DNA from: Ignavibacteriales bacterium
GTDB taxonomy: Bacteria > Bacteroidota > Ignavibacteria > Ignavibacteriales > SURF-24
Assembly (NCBI GenBank): GCA_003599415.1
Contig: QZKB01000158.1
Coordinates: 1-52,821, forward strand
Length of the DNA: 52,821 bases
Reading direction: 5' to 3'
Shown: piece by piece, positions 33,569 to 41,205 of the stretch
How the letters are laid out: each line of letters begins with the position of its first letter
How positions within the stretch are numbered: the stretch's first letter is position 1
Notes under the pieces: generated by a model
The model's input: the letters and a program-made list of their open reading frames with translations, nothing else
Told to the model about the DNA's origin: nothing
The model's database searches: none
Made by a program: the position numbers and the translations under genes

Positions 33569-34837
33569 ATGAAAAGGCTCATAATCTTTGCAATTCTTAT
33601 TTCTGTAACTCTGCATGCGCAGGAAGTATTAGATAAAATTGTTGCAGTAGTTGATAATGAAATTATAATGCAAAGCGAACTCGATTTCCAGACAAACATT
33701 ATGATTGCTCAACAAAGAGTTGATCCTTCAAACAAGAACATTAAAGCGCAGATTCTTAATTCGCTTATTGAAGAAAAATTATTGTATGCACAGGCTAAAC
33801 TTGACTCGATTAACGTGACAGACGAAGAGATTAACAGGCAGATAGAAAATCGTATAGACTTGTTTGTACAGAACTATGGTTCAAGGGAAAGAGTAGAACA
33901 GATGTACGGTATGAGCATTGAAAAAATAAAAAGAGAAATGCGCGATGATGTTAAAAAATATCTTATGGCAGAATATCTTAAACAAAAAAAATTCGGATTG
34001 ATTGAAGCTACCCGTTCTGAAGTTGAAAAATTTTATTTAACCTATAAAGATTCACTTGGACTTATTCCTGAGAAATATAAAATTGCCCACATCTTCATTA
34101 ATCCCAAAGCAAGCGAAAAAGTAAAGCTAAGATCAAAAGAACTTGCGCTTCAATTAATTGATTCAATTAAGTCAGGGAAAGATTTTGCAGAACTCGCAAA
34201 GAAATATTCTGAAGATCCGGGAAGCGCTGTTCTTGGCGGAGATTTAGGATTTACAAAAAGAGGCAAGCTTGTACCTGAATTTGAAGCTGCTGCATTTGCA
34301 TTGGAAGAAGGACAAATTTCACAACCGGTAGAAACCATATTCGGTTTCCACATCATACAGCTTCTTGAAAAGAGAGGTGAATCAATCCACGCACGTCATA
34401 TCCTTATTAAGATAAAAAATGATGAAGATGCCGATCTTCGAGCGATTGAATTACTTAACGATATAAAGGATAGCCTGAGAACCGGTAAAAACACTTTTGA
34501 ATACTATGCAAAGAAGTACAGCGATGATAAAGAAACCGCAAAACTTGGCGGTCTGTTAGGTACATTTGAACTTGGACAACTTGATAAATCACTCCTGGAT
34601 GCAGTCGGGAAACTTAAATCAGGTGAAATTAGCTACCCTAAAAGAATTGAAATTGGACAGACAATTTATGGCTACCATATTGTTTATCTTATAAATAAAT
34701 CACCTGAGCATAAAGCTAATATCGATAATGATTACAACGAGATTAAACAGGCAGCCGAGTTACATAAACAGCAGAAACTTTATACTGACTGGATAAAAGA
34801 ACTTAAGCAAAATATTTTCTGGGAAAATAGATTGTAA
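33569..34837 (+). CDS. surA: SurA-like periplasmic peptidyl-prolyl isomerase
   Basis: Periplasmic chaperone of 422 residues with signal peptide (cleaved near HAQ), SurA N-domain beginning VLDKIVAVVDNEIIMQSEL and two parvulin domains (about 165-275 and 280-385). The first ends FGFHIIQLLEKRGE and begins the next with HARHILIK, the same arrangement as E. coli SurA. It delivers unfolded outer-membrane proteins to BAM. SD GGAAA lies 5 bases before the ATG. It is the third folding-factor gene in the operon, followed nine bases later by moxR. Confidence 0.93.
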   Translation: MKRLIIFAILISVTLHAQEVLDKIVAVVDNEIIMQSELDFQTNIMIAQQRVDPSNKNIKAQILNSLIEEKLLYAQAKLDSINVTDEEINRQIENRIDLFVQNYGSRERVEQMYGMSIEKIKREMRDDVKKYLMAEYLKQKKFGLIEATRSEVEKFYLTYKDSLGLIPEKYKIAHIFINPKASEKVKLRSKELALQLIDSIKSGKDFAELAKKYSEDPGSAVLGGDLGFTKRGKLVPEFEAAAFALEEGQISQPVETIFGFHIIQLLEKRGESIHARHILIKIKNDEDADLRAIELLNDIKDSLRTGKNTFEYYAKKYSDDKETAKLGGLLGTFELGQLDKSLLDAVGKLKSGEISYPKRIEIGQTIYGYHIVYLINKSPEHKANIDNDYNEIKQAAELHKQQKLYTDWIKELKQNIFWENRL

Positions 34838-34845
34838 GGTATAAA

Positions 34846-35841
34846 TTGAAAGAAGATAAAATGAACAACGACGTTGAACTTGTTGCAAAACTTAATAACT
34901 CAGTTAAAAATATTAAAACTGAAATTGCAAAAGTAATTGTTGGTCAGGATGAAATTATAAATGACCTTCTCGTTTCTCTTTTGTGTAAAGGTCACTGTTT
35001 ACTAATTGGTGTTCCCGGACTTGCAAAGACTTTATTGATTAAAACTCTTGCGGAAGTATTAGATCTTAAGTTCAGCAGAATTCAGTTTACACCTGATTTG
35101 ATGCCAAGCGATATAACCGGCACAGAAATTATCGAAGAAGAAAGCATTACAAAAAAACGCTCATTCAGATTTATAAAAGGCCCGGTTTTCGGAAATATAA
35201 TTCTGGCAGATGAAATTAATAGAACTCCTCCTAAAACTCAGGCAGCGCTGCTTGAAGCAATGCAGGAACATAAAGTTACAGCTGCAGGTGCAACCCATAG
35301 TCTTGATGAACCGTTCTTTGTTCTTGCAACTCAAAACCCGATTGAACAGGAAGGCACCTATCCCCTGCCTGAAGCGCAATTAGACAGGTTTATGTTTAAC
35401 CTCTGGTTGGATTATCCATCCTATAATGAGGAAATTGAAATAGTTAAATCAACTACAAGCCAGTACCAGGCAGGATTAACAAAAATTGTAAATGCAGCAG
35501 AATTAATAGAGTTCCAGGAATTAGTCCGCAAGGTTCCTGTTGCAGATAATGTAATTGATTATGCGGTAACGCTTGTTAACAGGACCAGGCCAAAACACAA
35601 TGACACCGATAAGTATATTAAAGATTGGATAAACTGGGGCGCCGGACCAAGAGCATCACAATATCTTATTCTTGCAGCTAAAGCAAAAGCAATTATTGAC
35701 GGAAGGTATACTCCAAATATTGATGATATTAAAAGTTCAGTTATACCTGTACTTCGTCATAGAATAATTGTAAACTTTAGTGCTGAAGCTGAAGGGATTA
35801 CTTCCGTGGAAATAATTAAAAAACTGCTTGGAACAAATTAG
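34846..35841 (+). CDS. MoxR-family AAA+ ATPase
   Basis: AAA+ ATPase of 331 residues of the MoxR group, which usually helps assemble or activate metal or secreted enzymes via a VWA protein. Walker A is GVPGLAKT (about 56-63), Walker B ILADEINRTPPKTQAALLEAMQE (about 120-142) and the sensor region ATQNPIEQEGTYPLPEAQLDRF. The frame opens at TTG 34846, with AAGG six bases ahead, and ATG 34861 is an alternative. A DUF58 or VWA partner gene is the usual neighbour, but here the next gene is on the opposite strand and the preceding genes are folding factors. The operon link to PPIases is thus notable. Confidence 0.93.
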   Translation: MKEDKMNNDVELVAKLNNSVKNIKTEIAKVIVGQDEIINDLLVSLLCKGHCLLIGVPGLAKTLLIKTLAEVLDLKFSRIQFTPDLMPSDITGTEIIEEESITKKRSFRFIKGPVFGNIILADEINRTPPKTQAALLEAMQEHKVTAAGATHSLDEPFFVLATQNPIEQEGTYPLPEAQLDRFMFNLWLDYPSYNEEIEIVKSTTSQYQAGLTKIVNAAELIEFQELVRKVPVADNVIDYAVTLVNRTRPKHNDTDKYIKDWINWGAGPRASQYLILAAKAKAIIDGRYTPNIDDIKSSVIPVLRHRIIVNFSAEAEGITSVEIIKKLLGTN

Positions 35842-35859
35842 CCAGAGATAAATTCTAAA

Positions 35860-36927
35860 CTACTGTGCAGTCCTTTTGGTTATTGTATAATTTTTAAAAC
35901 CCTGATATGTTTCCCTTGCAGCTGTTTTTATAACTGTTGTTAACGGAACTGCAAGCAGCATTCCGAAAATTCCCATCACCTGGCTACCCGCAATTATAAG
36001 TACAATTATAAGCAAGGGATGCATATCCACACTTTTGGCAAAAATGTTAGGTTGTAAAAAACCATTATCAAGAGTGTAAACAATTGAAAACATAATGATT
36101 ATTGAGGGCAGCATGGAAAAATCCCCGAACTGCGCAACTGAAATAATAATAGCAGGAATTCCACCGATGATTGGTCCAAAGTACGGAATCAAATGACCTA
36201 TACCTGCAATTACTCCAATAGGTATTGCATTTTGAATCCCTAAGATTGAAAGACCAAGACCGCTAAGAAATCCAACCAGGAATGCGTCAAGAATCCATCC
36301 TCTTACAAATCTGCCAAGATGAATGCTGATCTTCCTTATTACCCAGTAAGACATTTCAAAATATTTGTTAGGCATTATGTTAAGGATTCCTTTTATAATT
36401 CCTTTATTATCCTTTAAAAGGAAAAAAGTCATAAACGGAACAATCACAGCAACAGCAATAATTGATACAAGGCTTGAAACAAGGTTAGAAACACTGTCAA
36501 GCAAATTAATAAAGAAGGAAGAAATCCACGATTCTATATGAGCGGCAACCGTACCCGATTTGACAAATGGAATATATTTTACAACTGATCGGTCAAAACT
36601 CCTTAACGTTTGCTTAATCTGATTTTGACTAATATACGTACTCATATTTACAAGCTGGTCTGTAAGCTGCGGTACTATAAAAGAAAGGCCGAGAAATATT
36701 AAATAGAAACAAGCCAGTATCGTAAATAATGATGAAACAAAGCGGCTTACCCCAAAATTTTCTATCGCCGTTACAAGAGGATTAAAAATAAATGCTAGCA
36801 GCAAGGAAATGACAAGCATAATTATTATATCTAAAAACAGGTAAGACAAAAACAAAAGTACCAGAACTGTCATTATTAGCAGAATAAGCGTATAAATTTT
36901 TTTAGACGATTTTTCCGTTAGCTGCAT
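35860..36927 (-). CDS. AI-2E family transporter
   Basis: Multi-pass inner-membrane permease of 355 residues from ATG 36927 (TTG 36930 immediately upstream is less likely). About eight helices are seen. GLSILGIQNAIPIGVIAGIGHLIPYFGPIIGGIPA is the family signature in outline (P-I-G-x-I-A-G-x-G-x-L-I-P-Y-x-G-P), and TVLNG-type residues are replaced by IVYTLDNGFLQPNIF near the C-terminus. Members include the E. coli TqsA exporter and YdiK; the substrate here is not known. The gene is convergent with moxR (18-base gap) and divergent from pta. Confidence 0.93.
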   Translation of the reverse strand: MQLTEKSSKKIYTLILLIMTVLVLLFLSYLFLDIIIMLVISLLLAFIFNPLVTAIENFGVSRFVSSLFTILACFYLIFLGLSFIVPQLTDQLVNMSTYISQNQIKQTLRSFDRSVVKYIPFVKSGTVAAHIESWISSFFINLLDSVSNLVSSLVSIIAVAVIVPFMTFFLLKDNKGIIKGILNIMPNKYFEMSYWVIRKISIHLGRFVRGWILDAFLVGFLSGLGLSILGIQNAIPIGVIAGIGHLIPYFGPIIGGIPAIIISVAQFGDFSMLPSIIIMFSIVYTLDNGFLQPNIFAKSVDMHPLLIIVLIIAGSQVMGIFGMLLAVPLTTVIKTAARETYQGFKNYTITKRTAQ

Positions 36928-37042
36928 CAAACACTCTATTTAACTATCGTTAATATTCTTATTTATAGAATAACTTCCAAATATTTTTTTAGCTGCTATA
37001 CAAAAAATGGTTTCTTCTCACGGGTGATAATGGCAATTTTAT

Positions 37043-37050
37043 TATATTTG
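37043..37050 (+). promoter_or_regulatory. Possible -7 promoter element for pta (TATATTTG)
   Basis: TATATTTG matches the Bacteroidota sigma-A element TAnnTTTG exactly and lies 36 bases before ATG 37086. No good upstream element is seen at the right spacing, so this is only suggestive. Confidence 0.3.
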
Positions 37051-37085
37051 CAAATAAAATTATTCACTTTAAAAATGGAACTAAT

Positions 37086-38072
37086 ATGGCAGAACTTGAT
37101 TTACTAAGCAGCATAAGAAAAAATGCTGCCGAAAAGGGAAAGACAATTGTGCTACCCGAATCTCATGATGATCGCGTGCTAAAAGCCGCCGAATATCTGA
37201 CTAAAGAAAAAATTGCTAAGGTTGTTACACTTGGTAATCCTGATAAAATTCAGGAAAGCGCAAAAAGACTAAACGCTGATCTTGCTGGTGTCTCAATAAT
37301 TGATTTTGAAAAATCCGAAAAGCTAAATGAATACGGTAATATTTATTATGAAATGAGAAAGCAGCGCGGTAAAGAAATTCCGATGGAAAAAGCCGTAGAC
37401 ACTTTTAAGCGCGATATTTTCTTTGGCGCAATGATGGTTAAACAAGGTGAAGTTGATGGTTCTGTTTCAGGATCAACAGCTACAACAGCTGATGTAATGC
37501 GGGCATCAATCCAGGTTGTTGGTATGCCCAAAGGTATATCAATAGTATCAAGCTTCTTTTTGATGGTTTTCCCACAAAAAGTTTACAGCTTTGCAGATTG
37601 CGCAGTTAATCCGAACCCTGATGCAAAACAACTTGCCGATATAGCAATATCAACAGCAGAAAATCATGCTAAACTCACCGGTGAAGTTGCCAATGTTGCT
37701 ATGCTATCCTTCTCAACAAAAGGAAGCGCCGAACATGAATTAATTGATAAGGTAAGAGAAGCTACAAAAATAGCAAACGAGAAACGCCCTGATCTGAACA
37801 TTGACGGTGAATTACAATTTGATGCTGCAATTATTGAATCAATCGGTGCTAAAAAAGCGCCGGGCAGCAAAGTAGCCGGTAAAGCAAATGTTTTAGTGTT
37901 CCCTGACTTACAGGCAGGAAACATTGGTTATAAAATTGCTGAGCGTCTTGGCGGTGCACAGGCAATAGGACCGATCAGCCAGGGTTTAACGAAACCTTAT
38001 TTTGATTTAAGCCGCGGCTGTAATTTTATGGATATAGTTAATACTGCTGCAATTGCTGTATTAATGTCCTGA
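37086..38072 (+). CDS. pta: Phosphate acetyltransferase
   Basis: Interconverts acetyl-CoA and acetyl phosphate in acetate metabolism. At 328 residues it is the short, single-domain PTA_PTB form (as in B. subtilis and EutD) without the long regulatory N-terminus of E. coli Pta. Typical stretches are TIVLPESHDDRVLKAAE, DGSVSGSTATTADVMRA near the middle, SFSTKGSAEHELIDKVREAT and, at the C-terminus, NVLVFPDLQAGNIGYKIAERLGGAQAIGP with GLTKP before a final RGC. No acetate-kinase gene lies next to it here. It stands alone; a large imperfect inverted repeat follows the stop. Confidence 0.95.
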   Translation: MAELDLLSSIRKNAAEKGKTIVLPESHDDRVLKAAEYLTKEKIAKVVTLGNPDKIQESAKRLNADLAGVSIIDFEKSEKLNEYGNIYYEMRKQRGKEIPMEKAVDTFKRDIFFGAMMVKQGEVDGSVSGSTATTADVMRASIQVVGMPKGISIVSSFFLMVFPQKVYSFADCAVNPNPDAKQLADIAISTAENHAKLTGEVANVAMLSFSTKGSAEHELIDKVREATKIANEKRPDLNIDGELQFDAAIIESIGAKKAPGSKVAGKANVLVFPDLQAGNIGYKIAERLGGAQAIGPISQGLTKPYFDLSRGCNFMDIVNTAAIAVLMS

Positions 38073-38080
38073 TAAATTTC

Positions 38081-38130
38081 TTTGCGTCTTAGCGTCTTTG
38101 CGGTAAACTCCGCAAGACGCTAGGACGCTA
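38081..38130. repeat. Long inverted repeat built from GCGTCTT units
   Basis: Left arm 38084-38103 and right arm 38110-38128 pair over about 19 positions with one single-base bulge and one G-T wobble; the loop TAAACT has six bases. The left arm contains the direct repeat GCGTCTTA, GCGTCTTT, GCGG. It starts 12 bases past the pta stop. It may act as a terminator-like or dispersed repeat element; no U run follows on the plus strand. Confidence 0.65.
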
Positions 38131-38187
38131 AATAATTCGCCCTTCAGATTCATCAATTAATTTTTCTTACTGAACTTTTATTTCCCT

Positions 38188-38193
38188 TATAAT
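38188..38193 (+). promoter_or_regulatory. Possible -10 element (TATAAT) for the glutathione peroxidase gene
   Basis: Exact TATAAT 28 bases upstream of the start ATG at 38222. No convincing -35 element is visible at 17 bases upstream, so confidence is low. Confidence 0.25.
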
Positions 38194-38221
38194 GTTTTTC
38201 TGCTAAAAAAGGATCTTACTC

Positions 38222-38785
38222 ATGATAAAATCTTTGTTTCTTATTATTGCATTTACGGGATTATTAATTTCCGGTTCAACTAAAGAAAAGGATAAAATGA
38301 AAAGTAATATTTCCGATCTCAGTGTTATTGATATGAATGCTGATACTGTAAAACTTTCATCCTTTAAAGGAAAAGTTTTGATGATTGTTAATGTTGCAAG
38401 CAAATGTGGATTTACTCCGCAGTACGAAGATCTTGAAGAAATATATAAGACTTACAATTCCAAAGGATTTGAAATTTTAGCATTCCCCTGCAATGATTTT
38501 GGAAACCAGGAACCCGGAACAAATGAAGAAATAAAAAATTTCTGTTCATCCAATTATGAAGTTACATTTAAATTATTTGATAAAATAACCGTGAAGGGTG
38601 ACAAAAAAATTCCATTATATAAAAAATTAACCGATAATCCTGTAACAGGAACCGGTGACATTAAATGGAATTTTGAAAAATTTGTTATTGCCAAAGACGG
38701 AAGTATTGTGGCAAGATTTCCAAGCAAAGTTAAACCGACAGATTCAATAATAACCGATCTTGTAGAAAAAGAACTCAAGAAGTAA
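38222..38785 (+). CDS. Exported glutathione peroxidase (thioredoxin-dependent type)
   Basis: Reduces hydroperoxides, probably using thioredoxin. 187 residues, with a signal peptide (MIKSLFLIIAFTGLLISG) that most family members lack. Active site residues are visible: peroxidatic Cys in NVASKCGFTPQYEDLEE, Gln in FPCNDFGNQEPG and Trp in IKWNFEKF. A second Cys (in the FPCN motif) and one in FCSSNYE could resolve the sulfenic acid. The mature protein should act in the periplasm. AAGGA sits about eight bases before the ATG. A perfect terminator hairpin follows, shared with the convergent TerB-like gene. Confidence 0.93.
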   Translation: MIKSLFLIIAFTGLLISGSTKEKDKMKSNISDLSVIDMNADTVKLSSFKGKVLMIVNVASKCGFTPQYEDLEEIYKTYNSKGFEILAFPCNDFGNQEPGTNEEIKNFCSSNYEVTFKLFDKITVKGDKKIPLYKKLTDNPVTGTGDIKWNFEKFVIAKDGSIVARFPSKVKPTDSIITDLVEKELKK

Positions 38786-38791
38786 AAATAA

Positions 38792-38830
38792 AAGCGAAGC
38801 AAGAATATCATAGTTCCTGCTTCGCTTGTT
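38792..38830. terminator. Bidirectional Rho-independent terminator between gpx and terB-like genes
   Basis: Perfect ten-base arms AAGCGAAGCA (38792-38801) and TGCTTCGCTT (38818-38827) with a 16-base loop, followed by GTTTTAATT on the plus strand and preceded by an A-rich tract that gives a U tract on the minus strand. It separates convergent genes. Confidence 0.85.
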
Positions 38831-38847
38831 TTAATTCGTGAATATTG

Positions 38848-39327
38848 CTATGGTCTATTCTTTTTCATTTCTTCTTTTACGAAAAGTTTTGCCTCTATAA
38901 TCTGATAATGTTCAAATTTCAGATTGCCTGCAATTTTTTTAATCATAAAATCCTCGTACTTATCCAGCGATTCATCAACATAAATTAATCGCCATAGATC
39001 TACCAGAATTTTATTTTTCTCTTCCTGTGTAAAAGTCTCATTAATCTTACTTGTAAATTCATAAATGCTTACACTCTTTTTCAAATCTGCTTTTGTAAGC
39101 TCAATTAATTCTTCAATGAATTCATCTTCAATTTCAAAAGTAGATTTCATAATCTCAACAAGTTTAAGCATCTCCTGTTCGGAAATTTCACCGTCAGCTT
39201 TAGCAATTTCCAAAAACAGTGCACACGTTGCAATCTGAACCTTCAAATCTTCATTCTTTTCCAAAGAACCAAAACGACGATCATCACCTGACTTACCAAA
39301 TAAAATTTCTCTTAATAATTCAAACAT
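38848..39327 (-). CDS. TerB-like (tellurite-resistance B domain) protein
   Basis: 159 residues, all-alpha. The TerB hallmark motif is clear: LFLEIAKADGEISEQEMLKL, in which the Asp-Gly-Glu-x-x-x-x-E pattern can bind metal, and the second half mirrors it (RLIYVDESLDKYEDFMIKKIA). Members sense envelope or metal stress in several bacteria, but their actual role is not settled. It overlaps the malQ stop by one base, so it is downstream in the same transcription unit and likely translated from the malQ transcript. No ter operon partners are present. Confidence 0.82.
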   Translation of the reverse strand: MFELLREILFGKSGDDRRFGSLEKNEDLKVQIATCALFLEIAKADGEISEQEMLKLVEIMKSTFEIEDEFIEELIELTKADLKKSVSIYEFTSKINETFTQEEKNKILVDLWRLIYVDESLDKYEDFMIKKIAGNLKFEHYQIIEAKLFVKEEMKKNRP

Positions 39328-40862
39328 CAGGATTCTTCCACTTCAATAATAACATGCTCTCTTGGCTTTTGAGGTCTTTCAAACATTAATGTCATTTCTT
39401 TATACTGTTTTGCAAGGTCGTCAGAAATCTGATCCCAGGTAAATCTCCAGGTCCAGTTACCGCCAAGTGTACCCGGAAAATTCATTCGCGCATCTGATCC
39501 AAGATTAAGAACATCCTGCATAGGAATAACGACTATATTAGCAACACTTGCGTAAGCAGATTTAATTAATACCTGGCAGATGTTGCCACCATAATAATTC
39601 AGATATTTCTGGGCAAATTCAAAAATATCAGTACCATCGGTTTTTGCCTTTTCAAAGAATGCTCTAGTAGTATCATTGTCATGAGAACCTGTATGAACAA
39701 CACAATTTTTAATATGATTATGAGGCAGGAATTTGGATTCCATATCTTTACCGAACGCGAACTGCAGAATTTTAATTCCCGGGAAATTAAATTTATCTCT
39801 CAGTTCCTCAACTGACTTTGTAATAACACCAAGGTCTTCAGCAATGATTGGAACATCGCCAAGATACTTCATAACAGTGCTGAAGAATTTTTCTCCGGGT
39901 GCTTTAACCCATCTTCCGGATTGTGCTGTCTTAGCATCACCCGGAATTTCCCAGTAAGCATCAAATCCCCTGAAATGATCAATACGAATTACATCGACAA
40001 TTTCAAGTAGATGAGAAATTCTCTTACGCCACCAAAGATAATCGTCTTTAGCCATCTCATTCCATTTATAAAGAGGGTTGCCCCAAAGCTGACCGGTTTC
40101 ACTAAAATAATCCGGCGGAACACCGGCGACAAATTCAAGATTCCCCTTCTCATTAACTGTAAACAGATGTTTGTTAGCCCAAAGATCAGCGCTATCATAC
40201 GCGATGAAAATGGGAAGATCACCAATAATTTTTATGTTCTTACTGTGAGCATATTTCCTAACGGATTTCCATTGCTTTAAAAAATTAAATTGTAAAAATT
40301 TCTGATAAGCAACTCCATGAGAAAGTTTTTCCGTCCACTCTTTTAATGCGTCCCCTTTTCTTGATTTAATATCAGCACTCCATTGAGTCCAGCTATTACC
40401 GCCATGAAAATCTTTTGCAGCCATAAATAAAGCATAATCATCTAACCAATCCCTGTTGCTTTCACAAAAGGTTTTAAATTCAGTTTCATGTTTAGAATTA
40501 TTCTTTTTGAAGTTTGAAAAAGCTTTGTTGAATAATTTAAGTTTGTATTCTATTACCAATCCAAAATCAACTTTGCAGGGATCAAATTCAGGTGTACCGG
40601 TAAGATCAGATTTATCAAGGTAGCCGTCTTCAGCCAATATTTGCGGGCTTATAAGCAGTGCATTACCTGCAAATGCAGAGAAGCATTGATACGGTGAATC
40701 GCCATACCCTGTTGGTCCGAGAGGAAAAACCTGCCATAAAGTTTGTCCGGCTGAGGTAAGAAAGTCAATAAACTTAAATGCATTCTCACCCAAATCCCCT
40801 ATACCAAACTCACCAGGTAATGATGTAGGATGTAAAAGAATTCCTGCAGATCGTTCAATCAT
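39327..40862 (-). CDS. malQ: 4-alpha-glucanotransferase (amylomaltase)
   Basis: GH77 enzyme that transfers maltosyl units between alpha-glucans, used in glycogen/starch metabolism. Length (511 residues) and motifs fit: N-terminal GILLHPTSLPGEFGIGDLG, VFPLGPTGYGDSPYQ, the nucleophile Asp in VIRIDHFRGFDAYW, acid/base Glu in IIAEDLG and third Asp in VHTGSHDNDTTRAFF. The end shows RMNFPGTLGGNWTWR. A terB-like gene follows with a one-base overlap. It faces away from nrdJ, so its promoter should lie within 40863-40980. No glycogen genes lie alongside. Confidence 0.97.
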   Translation of the reverse strand: MIERSAGILLHPTSLPGEFGIGDLGENAFKFIDFLTSAGQTLWQVFPLGPTGYGDSPYQCFSAFAGNALLISPQILAEDGYLDKSDLTGTPEFDPCKVDFGLVIEYKLKLFNKAFSNFKKNNSKHETEFKTFCESNRDWLDDYALFMAAKDFHGGNSWTQWSADIKSRKGDALKEWTEKLSHGVAYQKFLQFNFLKQWKSVRKYAHSKNIKIIGDLPIFIAYDSADLWANKHLFTVNEKGNLEFVAGVPPDYFSETGQLWGNPLYKWNEMAKDDYLWWRKRISHLLEIVDVIRIDHFRGFDAYWEIPGDAKTAQSGRWVKAPGEKFFSTVMKYLGDVPIIAEDLGVITKSVEELRDKFNFPGIKILQFAFGKDMESKFLPHNHIKNCVVHTGSHDNDTTRAFFEKAKTDGTDIFEFAQKYLNYYGGNICQVLIKSAYASVANIVVIPMQDVLNLGSDARMNFPGTLGGNWTWRFTWDQISDDLAKQYKEMTLMFERPQKPREHVIIEVEES

Positions 40863-41205
40863 TTTCTACTCCAATTTTAACACACAAATATATTGAATGA
40901 AAATTCCGTATCAAAAAATTTTATACAGTTGCATGTTATTGAAAAAATCACAGGCTTGTTTTTCTGTTTTAAATGTCAAGAGTCACAACGAAAAAAAATA
41001 TTTTAAATTTGTTTTGCTTTCTGGAAAAAAATTTTATCTTAGCAACCAACAAATTGACCTTTCCCATCGTAAAAATATTTGTGTTCTAAAATAAATTATT
41101 CTTACATTAAACTTGCTCTTGATTGAGCAGGTACTTAACATTTTGAATTGCAAATTTACTGCCGGATTGTTTCTGGCATAAAATATACAAAGTTTAGGAG
41201 CTTAC
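40863..41205. other. Intergenic region between malQ and nrdJ
   Basis: Gene-free divergent promoter region of 343 bases. The malQ side is AT-rich without clear motifs. On the nrdJ side two stem-loops occur (41111-41132 and 41160-41178) and an SD (AGGAG, 41196-41200) lies five bases before ATG 41206. No cobalamin-riboswitch B12 box and no NrdR box was recognised. Confidence 0.6.

Noticed and set aside
36955-36973. Inverted repeat TATTCT / AGAATA in the AI-2E to pta gap
   Set aside because: Only six AT-rich base pairs; expected by chance in DNA of this composition.
40897-41094. Open frame of 65 codons in the malQ-nrdJ gap
   Set aside because: Lysine- and serine-rich composition of random AT-rich DNA, no SD, no recognised motif; it lies in a promoter region.
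40863-41205. Cobalamin riboswitch or NrdR box upstream of nrdJ
   Set aside because: Looked for the B12 box and for ACA-type NrdR palindromes; neither is recognisable.
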